64,000 nucleotides of DNA from Ariolimax columbianus (Eukaryota > Mollusca > Gastropoda > Stylommatophora > Arionidae), in contig JAVGWX010000004.1 in NCBI GenBank assembly GCA_036924085.1, positions 35,772,293 through 35,836,292 of the forward strand. The letters run 5' to 3'. This document shows positions 30,651 through 43,000 of this stretch, in pieces. The notes under the pieces are model-generated. The model searched no databases. It was given only the letters and a program-made list of their open reading frames with translations, and was not told the origin of the DNA. Each line of letters starts with the position of its first letter. The first letter of the stretch is position 1. The position numbers were made by a program, and so were the translations under genes.

Positions 30651-31140
30651 AAATGCGTTGACAATTTACAAAATGATAAAAGTAAAAGTCTTGAGAGGCT
30701 GTGTTTTTCCTGTGGCAGCTTATGGTTGTAAATCATGGACGATTACCAAAACTTCTAGACAAAAAATCGAATCCTTCGAGTCAAAATGTTACAGAAAGAT
30801 CCTCAAAATACCCTGGACAGACAAACAACACAAATGTAGACATTCGGCAAGAGTTGAGCATAGAGGAGAACTGGTTTATCAATTCCATTTTGGCTAGAAA
30901 ATGCAAATACTTTGGTCACATCAAGAGACACAATGGTCTTGAGAGAACGGTGATGGAAGGTATGGTGCCAGGCAAAAGAGGAAGGGGTAGACCAAGAAGA
31001 CGATGGCATTAAGATATCCAGGAATGCCTGAATATGACTGTGGCGGAGGCTGGAGTTTTGGCAATGGAATGAGTTTCTTTCAGACAGACTGTGATGGGAG
31101 CGACGTTCTACAAAGGACATGCTACATGATGATGATGACA
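30650..31140 (+). pseudogene. LINE RT C-terminal tail (ATG-tailed type)
   Basis: Plus-strand reading gives VLRGCVFPVAAYGCKSWTIT, KTSRQKIESFESKCYRKILK and IPW, then after a frameshift near 30830 SIEENWFINSILARKCKYFG, HIKRHNGLERTVMEGMVPGK and RGRGRPRRRWH. It ends AAAGGACATGCTACATGATG ATGATGA. It is closely similar to the fragments at 19862-20320 and 55915-56845. Confidence 0.85.
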
Positions 31141-31264
31141 GTATACTTCTTTAGATTATTCTCCAAGTGAAATCGTATTCAATTCTTGTAAATTTATCTG
31201 ATCTGTCATTGCTTCTCGGCATTTTTCAAATTATAGAGCAGTGTTTGTTATCGAATACAGTTTT

Positions 31265-31625
31265 AGGATCAAGATGCTGGACAGTACATTTGCTGTGGAG
31301 GTCAGTGACCCAAGGCTGATTTCTAGGGTTAAGGTCAGCGACCCAGAGCTGGCAAGACCCTTCTACACTTCCGCGTAGTGATCCTGGATAACAGGCTACA
31401 ACATGACAGACTGGCGGCTAAGGAGAAGGGATCGAAGAGGGAAGGCTAACCCGGTACCAAAAATGCCCGCTGATGTGTCGGATTGAAAGGAGCACAAATC
31501 TCATCCGAGTTATAAACTACGACATAACACATTCCGTTCTCCGGACTACATCCCGCTACTTGCAGAGCAATTTTCAAGACTTGGTGACGGAAGTCTAAGA
31601 ACGAACGACGAAGAAGGAGTGAATA
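31265..31625 (+). repeat. Family A interspersed repeat, copy A4
   Basis: Two imperfect core units (GGTCAGTGACCCAAGGCTGA, GGTCAGCGACCCAGAGCTGG), then AAGACCCTTCTACACTTCCG, GTGATCCTGGATAACAGGCT, GGCTAACCCGGTACCAAAAA, AACTACGACATAACACATTC and an end AAGAACGAACGACGAAGAAG. The (GAA)-like 3' tail resembles that of Element J. Confidence 0.8.
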
Positions 31626-31919
31626 CTGTTTCGAAGTCTATAAATTTCACATAAAGAGGTACTTCATTCACTCAAAGCACATCGCCCCTCTCGGTGCAAA
31701 GGCCATGACACGACACATTTCAAGGTCAGGAGGCCAGCGCAATATTGCGCAACAAAGACATACTACACATAAGGAATAGCATACATAGATAAGTATTACT
31801 TGAAAATAAACGAAAATGTCTACATTTAGAAAACCAATTTTCAAGAACAACTCACCCGTAACATCTGGCATGTTGCATAGCCCCTACGAGAAACTGTTCA
31901 TCTAGCGCTTTGTCTGTCT

Positions 31920-32370
31920 GGCTCCTGCATGTTGTGTGTGCCTGTACCCACTGGTCCTAAACAAGTGTGTCACCTCCTGGCATGGACCACATCTCGTCAG
32001 CATACACGGTCTTTGCCCACTCTTTCTGCTTTTCTCCATGTGTATCCATTTAACTGTAGTTCTCTCTCACATTTTATTTTCCGTGTACCGTTTTATCTGC
32101 CATTCATTTCCCTTGAGAATTCAATGTGACATCCTGTCTAGCTATGTCGAACGGTGTCTTTCTCGGCGTATTTCATCCTATCCATTCATATTTTCTTGTC
32201 TTCATTTATTGTTGCAGTGAATGTTGCCGTTGCTTACATTCCTGACAATGCCCTAGCACTTTATACCCAATATCCTTCTTAAGCACCTGTTAATAAAGGA
32301 CTGAAAACGTTGAATCGCCTTGATCGTTCTCAATGTTTTGGCTCCATCTAACAGCACCCATTTGATAATA
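31920..32370 (-). pseudogene. Decayed LINE RT extreme C terminus
   Basis: Minus-strand readings include WSQNIENDQGDST, QVLKKDIGYKVLGHCQEC, a KYEWIGYEIRRERHRS segment (the WxWIGHxxR block), and a terminal segment with QRPCMLTRCGPCQEVTHL. This fits the RTE-like tail also seen at 62070-63010, but identity is low and stops are many. Confidence 0.5.
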
Positions 32371-32410
32371 GCTCACATAATGGAATGCTCACCGCTCATT
32401 TAATTGATTT

Positions 32411-33280
32411 ATAATCCTGAATATTGCATGTGATACATGTATAATCTTGAATATTGCACATGATACATGTATAATTCTGATTATTGCATGTGATACATGT
32501 ATAATCCTGAATATTGCACATGATACATGTATAATTCTGAATATTGCATGTGATACATGTATAATTCTGAATATTGCATGTGATACATGTATAATCCTGA
32601 ATATTGCACATGATACATGTATAATTCTGAATATTGCATGTGATACATGTATAATTCTGAATATTGCACATGATACATGTATAATTCTGAATATTGCATG
32701 TGATACATGTATAATCCTGAATATTGCACATGATACATGTATAATTCTGAATATTGCATGTGATACATGTATAATTCTGAATATTGCACATGATACTTGT
32801 ATAATTCTGAATATTGCATGTGATACATGTATAATCCTGAATATTGCACATGATACATGTATAATTCTGAATATTGCATGTGATACATGTATAATCCTGA
32901 ATATTGCACACGATACATGTATAATTCTGAATATTGCACATGATACATGTATAATTCTGAATATTGCATGTGATACATGTATAATCCTGAATATTGCACA
33001 TGATACATGTATAATTCTGAATATTGCATGTGATACATGTATAATCCTGAATATTGCACATGATACATGTATAATCCTGAATATTGCATGTGATACATGT
33101 ATAATTCTGAATATTGCACATGATACATGTATAATCCTGAATATTGCATGTGATACATGTATAATCCTGAATATTGCACATGATACATGTATAATCCTGA
33201 ATATTGCATGTGATACATGTATAATCCTGAATATTGCACATGATACATGTATAATCCTGAATATTGCATGTGATACATGT
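32411..33280 (+). repeat. 30-bp satellite, 29 units, with 60-bp alternation
   Basis: The unit is ATAATTCTGAATATTGCATG TGATACATGT, with TCC/TTC and CATG/CACA variants. Units mostly alternate CATG- and CACA-types, a 60-bp higher-order unit, with the order slipping near 32550 and 32930. Each unit holds the perfect palindrome ATACATGTAT, and CACA-type units form ACATG-ATA-CATGT hairpins. The period divides by three and stops are absent in four of six frames, giving 300-360-codon open frames that are not credible genes. Confidence 0.97.
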
Positions 33281-33670
33281 GTAATCCACCTGCTAGAACT
33301 CCTACCTGGAATCTTGCTTGTTCTTCTCTCAGTTTTCCTCCAAAAGAACCTTGTATACGGCCGAAGGTGCATAGATAGTATAAAAGAAATCTCATATCAC
33401 ACGCCTGCAATAAGGACAAGGCAGTCCCACGACTTGGAGTGGAACGCGTGGCCGAATGGTTTCGATGCGGTTTTGTTTACAGGGAGAGTAGTAAATCGAA
33501 TACCAAGTAAGGCATGTTGTTTTTCTGTTGGGGGTTAAATGAACAAACATAGCCAGCACACGACGTGGGCCAGCAATGGCGAAGTGGCCTGAAGTCCTTA
33601 GCCGTTAAACCCCCTCTTGACTAACCCAGCAATAGGACAAATTTCGCGCGACAGTTTTTTATCGACATGC
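33281..33670. other. No gene recognised
   Basis: Unique-looking flank. GCGTGGCCGAATGGTTTCGA near 33448 resembles a tRNA A-box region, but no paired B box or tRNA fold was found; a decayed SINE head is possible. Confidence 0.3.
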
Positions 33671-33917
33671 TTTTTTTTTAATGCGTTCGCCTTATCTCTC
33701 TCTTCCCCAAGGGGGTGTGCGTTGCATTATGTTTTTATTTTGCTCCTGTCGGCCCAGTGCATCTGACTTCGGCATTCATTTTGTGGAAGGATCTGCTTCC
33801 TCCTGCATTTTCTAAGGGTTTGCTTCCCGGGGTAACGGCCGGTGCTGTTATGGGGATCGCACCCAGCACTTTCTGGTTGTGAGCCGTCCCACTTAACCAC
33901 TAAGCCACGCTGTCCCC
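33671..33917 (-). mobile_element. tRNA-derived SINE type 1
   Basis: The reverse complement begins GGGGACAGCGTGGCTTAGTG GTTAAGTGG (A-box-like), then the B-box-like region GGGTGCGATCCC, a body with CCGGCCGTTACCCCGGGAAG and TGCACTGGGCCGACAGGAGC, and an A-run at its end (T-run at 33671-33679). It matches the SINE at 59283 over the whole length. Confidence 0.85.
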
Positions 33918-33949
33918 TTGTCGCCAGTCTCAATGCAGGCTGTGCTGTC

Positions 33950-34350
33950 GGGCACGAGATGCAAGAGACTTCGCTGTACCAGTTGATGCTCAGCGTTTTA
34001 CAAGAAGAGAAAACTCTATTTATTTCACTTCCTGGGTGTTTTTCTTTCCCTAAGAGTGAGTTGCCCTTCTCATTCGCTGTGAACGACATCATCAGAAGTG
34101 ATCTTTGTCTTGATGACGTAACTTACGCTGCTCATCAACCTAACTCTCTCATCTCGAGCTACCTTGGACCAGTGGCAAGGCTATCAGTCGAGTCGGCTGA
34201 GGGTAGCTCAGGATGCAGGCCCTCGCGCGATCGCAACGAGAGAAAAAAAACTGAATCTACGCAACTGGACACAGCGTGATTCGAACACACGTCGTGGGGA
34301 TTGTGAAAGGGACGTCTCACCCCTAGGCCATGTTGGCTTCTTTCCCTAAC
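33950..34350 (-). mobile_element. SINE family C copy
   Basis: The reverse complement shows a tRNA-like head (ACATGGCCTAGGGGTGAGAC ... GTGTTCGAATCACGC B box), then the family body CTGGTCCAAGGTAGCTCGAG ATGAGAGAGTTAGGTTGATG and GCGTAAGTTACGTCATCAAG. Other family copies are at 36085, 49930, 55600 and 60030. Confidence 0.65.
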
Positions 34351-35104
34351 AGTAAGCCAGGTACATATTTACAGTGGGGGCAAATGGAGCGAGTCCATAT
34401 CAGGGATCGATCCAGCTACCTTTCCCAGGAGAAACAATCGCACTATCACTCAGCCTTTCAGACGCCCCTGATACCTAGACACACGAGCGCAACAATATAT
34501 AAGACAAAGCAAGAGTTGAAACAATAGCTCTTTGCGCTGCATTGCATCACAAGTGGACTGAAAAAGTCATCGCATTTTTATTCTGCACGATTTCACACTT
34601 CGTATTGTTTCACTGTGAGATTTTTCACCTGTCATCAGGATAGCTGGGACTGACCTGGCAAGCCGCCAGCGGATTTTCACCTGCCAATAATGAAACAATG
34701 GAGGATCTCAACGGAAATCTGACCAGAAATGTCAAAAGTAGGACAAGCCAGTATAACGAGGGAAATAACCACTTGAAACGTGTGCAGATTTACCAAAAAG
34801 GATCCAGCAATAGTCGATTTTATGAAAAGGAAAGAGATAGATATGGTGGGGATATTACACGTCAGATGAAAAAGATCAAGCATGAAGGAAAAGACACCAC
34901 AACTTTGTAATAATATGGAGTTATATAACACAAAAAAGGTAATACACCGTGTTGGGTTTATATCGCATCCAGAGAAAGCAAAATAAATCACAGAGGCCAT
35001 GTGCCAGCAAGAATCAGAAAAATAAAATTGACTGAAGGAAGAGTAAAAACAACACTAATACAAGTCTACGTGTCATGTAATGATTCATGGTCATAATGAG
35101 GAAC
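34351..35104. other. No gene recognised
   Basis: Unique-looking sequence. GGATTTTCACCTGCCAATAA near 34673 resembles a string near 44213 (GGATTTTCACCTGCCAAAAA), hinting at a shared decayed element. No domain is seen. Confidence 0.35.
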
Positions 35105-35465
35105 GGGATCAAGACGCTGAGCAGCGCATGAGCTGCAGTGGTCAGCGATCCATAGCTGACTGCTAGCGTCAGGGGCAGCGAACCAGGGCTGCCAAGACCC
35201 TTCTACACCTCCACGCGGTGATCCTGGATAACAGGCTGCAACAGAACAGACTGGCTAAGGAGAAAGGATCGAACAGGGAATGCTAACCCGGTACTCAAAA
35301 AATGCTTGCTGAAGTCGGATGTGTTGGACCGAAAGGTGCAAATATCCCGTTCAATATGTAAACTACGACACAACGCATTCCGTTCTCTGTACTACATTCT
35401 GCTATTTAAGGTCTTTTAGGGCTTGGTAGTAGGAGATTGAGAACGAACGAAGCCAAGACATAATG
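35105..35465 (+). repeat. Family A interspersed repeat, copy A5
   Basis: Best-preserved unexpanded copy: start GACGCTGAGCAGCGCATGAG, about two core units (GCGATCCATAGCTGACTGCT ...), CAAGACCCTTCTACACCTCC, GTGATCCTGGATAACAGGCT, GGACCGAAAGGTGCAAATAT, AACTACGACACAACGCATTC, GGGCTTGGTAGTAGGAGATT and GAGAACGAACGAAG. The GGGCTTGGTAG..GATTGAGAACG part is the unit amplified in copy A6. Confidence 0.8.
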
Positions 35466-35664
35466 AGGGACAAAGTGATGAATTTTTCGACAACCTGTCA
35501 GAAACTATAAATAGACTCAACGAAACAGATGGACTTGTAGTAGAAATGGGTGGTTCTAACATTAGGAAAGACTAGGTGATCGCTTAGTGCGGCAGAATTT
35601 TAGGGGCGGCAAAAGGGCGGAAAAAATTTAGTTAGCTGAAGAAATTAATAGTGAGCCAATTTTT

Positions 35665-36035
35665 CAGGCAGAGATAAGATGGAGGAAAAGGAAATTGTTC
35701 GCTTACGAATCAGAAGATGAACCCATCGCTGACCCCAAAGAGAAGTTCAGAGTAAATCACTATTCTGCAATATTAGACAAGGCAATTAGTTCTGTAAAAG
35801 AACGATTCCCCCAATCGTGTGAAATTGCAAGATTATTTGGTTTTCTATATAATATAAGTGACCTCAGGATAAAAACTTCTACAGTTCTAACCCGATGTAG
35901 TTCTGGAGAAACCCCGTCTTTTCTGAAGGATACTGACGCAGCAGGTCTCTGCTCTGAACTTTCAGGAATAAGTAATCGAATAAAAAAAAATGCGTGCCAA
36001 TCTGTGTCAACAAAAGTTAGAAAATCGTTTTCCTA
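35665..36035 (+). pseudogene. hAT/DUF4371-type transposase fragment
   Basis: The plus strand reads RWRKRKLFAYESEDEPIADP, then KEKFRVNHYSAILDKAISSV, KERFPQSCEIARLFGFLYNI and SDLRIK. The pattern R.RK.K....E..DEPI.DP..KFRV..F..ILD....S...RF falls in the segment before the C-terminal dimerisation region of ZMYM/DUF4371-type hAT transposases. Neither the catalytic Asp residues nor the dimerisation block are in frame. Together with 2944-3318 it samples adjacent parts of such a protein, but the two pieces need not come from one element. Confidence 0.65.
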
Positions 36036-36084
36036 ATTTGTTCGTAGCTCTTCGTATCCGATATCAGTGCGCTGTTTTTGTATT

Positions 36085-36345
36085 ATAGTGAGGAGAAAGC
36101 TGCGCTTGTCATCGACCTCATTCTCTGGTCCCGGGCTACCTTGGCCATGGACAAGACTTGAGTCAAGACAATTGTAGACACTCTGGTCCAACCTCCCGTG
36201 AGACAAGGGGTCACTTTAATTAACAGTTGCAGGATTCGATTCCCACAGTTTTTATACATCGCTTTAAAAGGCGAATACTTGACCTCTCGACCACAGTGAC
36301 CACAAGAACACACTGCAGTCTGTAGGCATCCAGTTTCACATTCCA
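36085..36345 (-). mobile_element. SINE family C copy
   Basis: The reverse complement begins CACTGTGGTCGAGAGGTCAA (A-box-like), then TGTGGGAATCGAATCCTGCA (B-box-like), and a body with CCAAGGTAGCCCGGGACCAG AGAATGAGGTCGATGACAAG. Same family as 55600-55890 and 60030-60345. Confidence 0.7.
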
Positions 36346-36349
36346 GTCG

Positions 36350-36680
36350 TGTAGTAATGGGTGATTTCAACGAGAGAGTAGCAAGAACGAGAACGCGTTG
36401 GGAGCACTATCTTGAGCCTTTCAGCGACATCCCCACAGAGTGTAATAGTAACGGGGGAAAACTGCTGACCTTGTGTGTAGAATGCGAACAAACAGCATAT
36501 TTCCACACCTTCCTATCCAGATCAGACCTTGGTATCGATGGAACGATAGCAACCAAGAATAGTAGATTGTCTTCGAACTAACCTGGTGGAGAACCAGAAA
36601 GTACATAAATAATTCCAAAGCAATACCAACCATAGATATCGACACTGACCACCGACCAGGGGTACATCACACCACGAACA
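36350..36680 (+). pseudogene. LINE apurinic-type endonuclease fragment
   Basis: The plus strand reads VMGDFNERVARTRTRWEHYL, then CNSNGGKLLTLCVECEQTAY FHTFL, matching the endonuclease block GDFNExVG...W...G....N.NG..LL.FC....L...NT.F. A further TLTTDQGYIT lies where a DH motif would be expected. The N-terminal catalytic motifs are absent, because a family C SINE lies immediately left. Fits RTE-like or L1-like LINEs. Confidence 0.7.
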
Positions 36681-37036
36681 ACACACACACACAAATAGGC
36701 GTAGCAGAATAACAGGCATGTGCATAATCAATAAAAAGAGACAACAAATTGAACAAGTCAAGAAAGAGGTATGTGCTGAGCCATACGGAAACATACAAGA
36801 ACAAGTGGATCACATAGAAATGGAATGGTAGTAAATCAAACACACATTTTTTAATAGCATCTAAAATACAACGCAAAACAATGCAAACAGAAAACGGTGT
36901 AAATGAGATACTGAATAAATGCGGAATGACAACAGCATTAGTGACACATCTAGCACACGAAAGAAAACTATACCTCCCAACGTCGCCTAACGACACAAGT
37001 GGATAAAAAGTAGAAGTAGAAGCGAAGTAGAAATTC
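36681..37036 (+). pseudogene. Probable endonuclease-RT linker remnant and retroelement 3' terminus
   Basis: A-rich and coding-like but stop-filled sequence downstream of the endonuclease fragment. It ends CGTCGCCTAACGACACAAGT GGATAAAAAGTAGAAG, a terminus related to those at 17570 and 44310, immediately before the 49-bp satellite. Confidence 0.4.
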
Positions 37037-40000
37037 AGAGTAGTTTATTAGGACATTAATGTTATCAGATGTGTCACTTGTCACCAGAGTAGTTTATTAG
37101 GACATTAATGTTATCAGATGTGTCACTTGTCACCAGAGTAGTTTATTAGGACATTAATGTTATCAGATGTGTCACTTGTCACCAGAGTAGTTTATTAGGA
37201 CATTAATGTTTTCAGATGTGTCACTTGTCATCAGAGTAGTTTATTAGGACATTAATGTTATCAGATGTGTCACTTGTCACCAGATTAGTTTATTAGGACA
37301 TTAATGCTATCAGATGTGTCACTTGTCACCAGAGTAGTTTATTAGGACATTAATGCTGTCAGATGTGTCCCTTGTCATCAGACTAGTTTATTAGGACATT
37401 AATGTTATCAGATGTGTCACTTGTCACCAGAGTAGTTTATTAGGACATTAATGCTGTCAGATGTGTCCCTTGTCATCAGACTAGTTTATTAGGACATTAA
37501 TGCTGTCAGATGTGTCACTTGTCACCAGAGTAGTTTATTAGGACATTACTGCTGTCAGATGTGTCCCTTGTCATCAGACTAGTTTATTAGGACATTAATG
37601 TTATCAGATGCGTCACTTGTCACCAGAGTAGTTTATTAGGACATTAATGTTATCAGATGTGTCACTTGTCACCAGAGTAGTTTATTAGGACATTAATGCT
37701 GTCAGATGTGTCCCTTGTCATCAGACTAGTTTATTAGGACATTAATGCTGTCAGATGTGTCACTTGTCACCAGAGTAGTTTATTAGGACATTAATGTTAT
37801 CAGATGTGTCACTTGTCACCAGAGTAGTTTATTAGGACATTAATGCTGTCAGATGTGTCCCTTGTCATCAGACTAGTTTATTAGGACATTAATGCTGTCA
37901 GATGTGTCACTTGTCACCAGAGTAGTTTATTAGGACATTAATGCTGTCAGATGTGTCACTTATCACCAGAGTTGTTTATTAGGACATTAATGCTGTCAGA
38001 TGTGTCCCTTGTCATCAGAGTAGTTTATTAGGACATTAATGTTATCAGATGTGTCACTTGTCACCAGAGTAGTTTATTAGGACATTAATGCTGTCAGATG
38101 TGTCCCTTGTCATCAGACTAGTTTATTAGGACATTAATGCTGTCAGATGTGTCACTTGTCACCAGAGTAGTTTATTAGGACATTAATGTTATCAGATGTG
38201 TCACTTGTCACCAGAGTAGTTTATTAGGACATTAATGCTGTCAGATGTGTCCCTTGTCATCAGACTAGTTTATTAGGACATTAATGTTATCAGATGTGTC
38301 ACTTGTCACCAGAGTAGTTTATTAGGACATTAATGCTGTCAGATGTGTCACTTGTCACCAGAGTTGTTTATTAGGACATTAATGCTGTCAGATGTGTCCC
38401 TTGTCATCAGAGTAGTTTATTAGGACATTAATGTTATCAGATGTGTCACTTGTCACCAGAGTAGTTTATTAGGACATTAATGCTGTCAGATGTGTCACTT
38501 GTCATCAGAGTAGTTTATTAGGACATTAATGCTGTCAGATGTGTCCCTTGTCATCAGACTAGTTTATTAGGACATTAATGCTGTCAGATGTGTCACTTGT
38601 CACCAGAGTAGTTTATTAGGACATTAATGCTGTCAGATGTGTCACTTGTCACCAGAGTTGTTTTTTAGGACATTAATGCTGTCAGATGGGTTAATTGTTA
38701 TCAGAGTAGTTTATTAGGACATTAATGCTGTCAAATGTGTCACTTGTCATCAGAGTAGTTTATTAGGACATTAATGATGTCAGATGTGTCACTTGTGATC
38801 AGAGTAGTTTATTAGGACATTAATGCTGTCAGATGGGTCAGTTGTCATCAGAGTAGTTTATTAGGACATTAATGCTGTCAGATGTGTCACTTGTCATCTG
38901 AGTAGTTTATTAGAACATTAATACTGTTAGATTGGTCAGTTATCATCAGAGTAGTTTATTAGGACATTAATGCTGTCAGATGTGTCACTTGTCATCAGAC
39001 TAGTTTATTAGGACATTAATGATGTCAGATGTGTCACTTGTCACCAGAGTAGTTTATTAGGACATTAATGTTATCAGATGTGTCACTTGTCACCAGAGTA
39101 GTTTATTAGGACATTAATGCTGTCAGATGTGTCCCTTGTCATCAGACTAGTTTATTAGGACATTAATGTTATCAGATGTGTCACTTGTCACCAGAGTAGT
39201 TTATTAGGACATTAATGCTGTCAGATGTGTCCCTTGTCACCAGAGTTGTTTATTAGGACATTAATGTTATCAGATGTGTCACTTGTCACCAGAGTAGTTT
39301 ATTAGGACATTAATGCTGTCAGATGTGTCACTTGTCATCAGAGTAGTTTATTAGGACATTAATGCTGTCAGATGTGTCCCTTGTCATCAGACTAGTTTAT
39401 TAGGACATTAATGCTGTCAGATGTGTCACTTGTTACCAGAGTAGTTTATTAGGACATTAATTCTGTCAGATGTGTCACTTGTCACCAGAGTTGTTTATTA
39501 GGACATTAATGCTGTCAGATGGGTCAATTGTTATCAGAGTAGTTTATTAGGACATTAATGCTGTCAGATGTGTCACTTGTCATCAGAGTAGTTTATTAGG
39601 ACATTAATGCTGTCAGATGGGTCAGTTGTCATCAGAGTAGTTTATTAGGACATTAATGCTGTCAGATGTGTCACTTGTCACCAGAGTAGTTTATTAGGAC
39701 ATTAATGCTGTCAGATGTGTCCCTTGTCATCAGACTAGTTTATTAGGACATTAATGTTATCAGATGTGTCACTTGTCACCAGAGTAGTTTATTAGGACAT
39801 TAATGCTGTCAGATGTGTCCCTTGTCATCAGACTAGTTTATTAGGACATTAATGCTGTCAGATGTGTCACTTGTCACCAGAGTAGTTTATTAGGACATTA
39901 CTGCTGTCAGATGTGTCCCTTGTCATCAGACTAGTTTATTAGGACATTAATGTTATCAGATGCGTCACTTGTCACCAGAGTAGTTTATTAGGACATTAAT

Positions 40001-43000
40001 GTTATCAGATGTGTCACTTGTCACCAGAGTAGTTTATTAGGACATTAATGCTGTCAGATGTGTCCCTTGTCATCAGACTAGTTTATTAGGACATTAATGC
40101 TGTCAGATGTGTCACTTGTCACCAGAGTAGTTTATTAGGACATTAATGTTATCAGATGTGTCACTTGTCACCAGAGTAGTTTATTAGGACATTAATGCTG
40201 TCAGATGTGTCCCTTGTCATCAGACTAGTTTATTAGGACATTAATGCTGTCAGATGTGTCACTTGTCACCAGAGTAGTTTATTAGGACATTAATGCTGTC
40301 AGATGTGTCACTTATCACCAGAGTTGTTTATTAGGACATTAATGCTGTCAGATGTGTCCCTTGTCATCAGAGTAGTTTATTAGGACATTAATGTTATCAG
40401 ATGTGTCACTTGTCACCAGAGTAGTTTATTAGGACATTAATGCTGTCAGATGTGTCCCTTGTCATCAGACTAGTTTATTAGGACATTAATGCTGTCAGAT
40501 GTGTCACTTGTCACCAGAGTAGTTTATTAGGACATTAATGTTATCAGATGTGTCACTTGTCACCAGAGTAGTTTATTAGGACATTAATGCTGTCAGATGT
40601 GTCCCTTGTCATCAGACTAGTTTATTAGGACATTAATGTTATCAGATGTGTCACTTGTCACCAGAGTAGTTTATTAGGACATTAATGCTGTCAGATGTGT
40701 CACTTGTCACCAGAGTTGTTTATTAGGACATTAATGCTGTCAGATGTGTCCCTTGTCATCAGAGTAGTTTATTAGGACATTAATGTTATCAGATGTGTCA
40801 CTTGTCACCAGAGTAGTTTATTAGGACATTAATGCTGTCAGATGTGTCACTTGTCATCAGAGTAGTTTATTAGGACATTAATGCTGTCAGATGTGTCCCT
40901 TGTCATCAGACTAGTTTATTAGGACATTAATGCTGTCAGATGTGTCACTTGTCACCAGAGTAGTTTATTAGGACATTAATGCTGTCAGATGTGTCACTTG
41001 TCACCAGAGTTGTTTTTTAGGACATTAATGCTGTCAGATGGGTTAATTGTTATCAGAGTAGTTTATTAGGACATTAATGCTGTCAAATGTGTCACTTGTC
41101 ATCAGAGTAGTTTATTAGGACATTAATGATGTCAGATGTGTCACTTGTGATCAGAGTAGTTTATTAGGACATTAATGCTGTCAGATGTGTCCCTTGTCAT
41201 CAGACTAGTTTATTAGGACATTAATGTTATCAGATGTGTCACTTGTCACCAGAGTAGTTTATTAGGACATTAATGCTGTCAGATGTGTCCCTTGTCATCA
41301 GACTAGTTTATTAGGACATTAATGCTGTCAGATGTGTCACTTGTCACCAGAGTAGTTTATTAGGACATTACTGCTGTCAGATGTGTCCCTTGTCATCAGA
41401 CTAGTTTATTAGGACATTAATGTTATCAGATGCGTCACTTGTCACCAGAGTAGTTTATTAGGACATTAATGTTATCAGATGTGTCACTTGTCACCAGAGT
41501 AGTTTATTAGGACATTAATGCTGTCAGATGTGTCCCTTGTCATCAGACTAGTTTATTAGGACATTAATGCTGTCAGATGTGTCACTTGTCACCAGAGTAG
41601 TTTATTAGGACATTAAAGTTATCAGATGTGTCACTTGTCACCAGAGTAGTTTATTAGGACATTAATGCTGTCAGATGTGTCCCTTGTCATCAGACTAGTT
41701 TATTAGGACATTAATGCTGTCAGATGTGTCACTTGTCACCAGAGTAGTTTATTAGGACATTAATGCTGTCAGATGTGTCACTTATCACCAGAGTTGTTTA
41801 TTAGGACATTAATGCTGTCAGATGTGTCCCTTGTCATCAGAGTAGTTTATTAGGACATTAATGTTATCAGATGTGTCACTTGTCACCAGAGTAGTTTATT
41901 AGGACATTAATGCTGTCAGATGTGTCCCTTGTCATCAGACTAGTTTATTAGGACATTAATGCTGTCAGATGTGTCACTTGTCACCAGAGTAGTTTATTAG
42001 GACATTAATGTTATCAGATGTGTCACTTGTCACCAGAGTAGTTTATTAGGACATTAATGCTGTCAGATGTGTCCCTTGTCATCAGACTAGTTTATTAGGA
42101 CATTAATGTTATCAGATGTGTCACTTGTCACCAGAGTAGTTTATTAGGACATTAATGCTGTCAGATGTGTCACTTGTCACCAGAGTTGTTTATTAGGACA
42201 TTAATGCTGTCAGATGTGTCCCTTGTCATCAGAGTAGTTTATTAGGACATTAATGTTATCAGATGTGTCACTTGTCACCAGAGTAGTTTATTAGGACATT
42301 AATGCTGTCAGATGTGTCACTTGTCATCAGAGTAGTTTATTAGGACATTAATGCTGTCAGATGTGTCCCTTGTCATCAGACTAGTTTATTAGGACATTAA
42401 TGCTGTCAGATGTGTCACTTGTCACCAGAGTAGTTTATTAGGACATTAATGCTGTCAGATGTGTCACTTGTCACCAGAGTTGTTTTTTAGGACATTAATG
42501 CTGTCAGATGGGTTAATTGTTATCAGAGTAGTTTATTAGGACATTAATGCTGTCAAATGTGTCACTTGTCATCAGAGTAGTTTATTAGGACATTAATGAT
42601 GTCAGATGTGTCACTTGTGATCAGAGTAGTTTATTAGGACATTAATGCTGTCAGATGGGTCAGTTGTCATCAGAGTAGTTTATTAGGACATTAATGCTGT
42701 CAGATGTGTCACTTGTCATCTGAGTAGTTTATTAGAACATTAATACTGTTAGATTGGTCAGTTATCATCAGAGTAGTTTATTAGGACATTAATGCTGTCA
42801 GATGTGTCACTTGTCATCAGACTAGTTTATTAGGACATTAATGATGTCAGATGTGTCACTTGTCACCAGAGTAGTTTATTAGGACATTAATGTTATCAGA
42901 TGTGTCACTTGTCACCAGAGTAGTTTATTAGGACATTAATGCTGTCAGATGTGTCCCTTGTCATCAGACTAGTTTATTAGGACATTAATGTTATCAGATG

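Noticed and set aside
33448..33500. tRNA-like A box at 33448
   Set aside because: No B box or fold at the right distance.
32389..33538. Long open frames (297-363 codons) on both strands
   Set aside because: They arise from a stop-free 30-bp tandem unit; four frames being open at once is a property of the period, not evidence for a gene.
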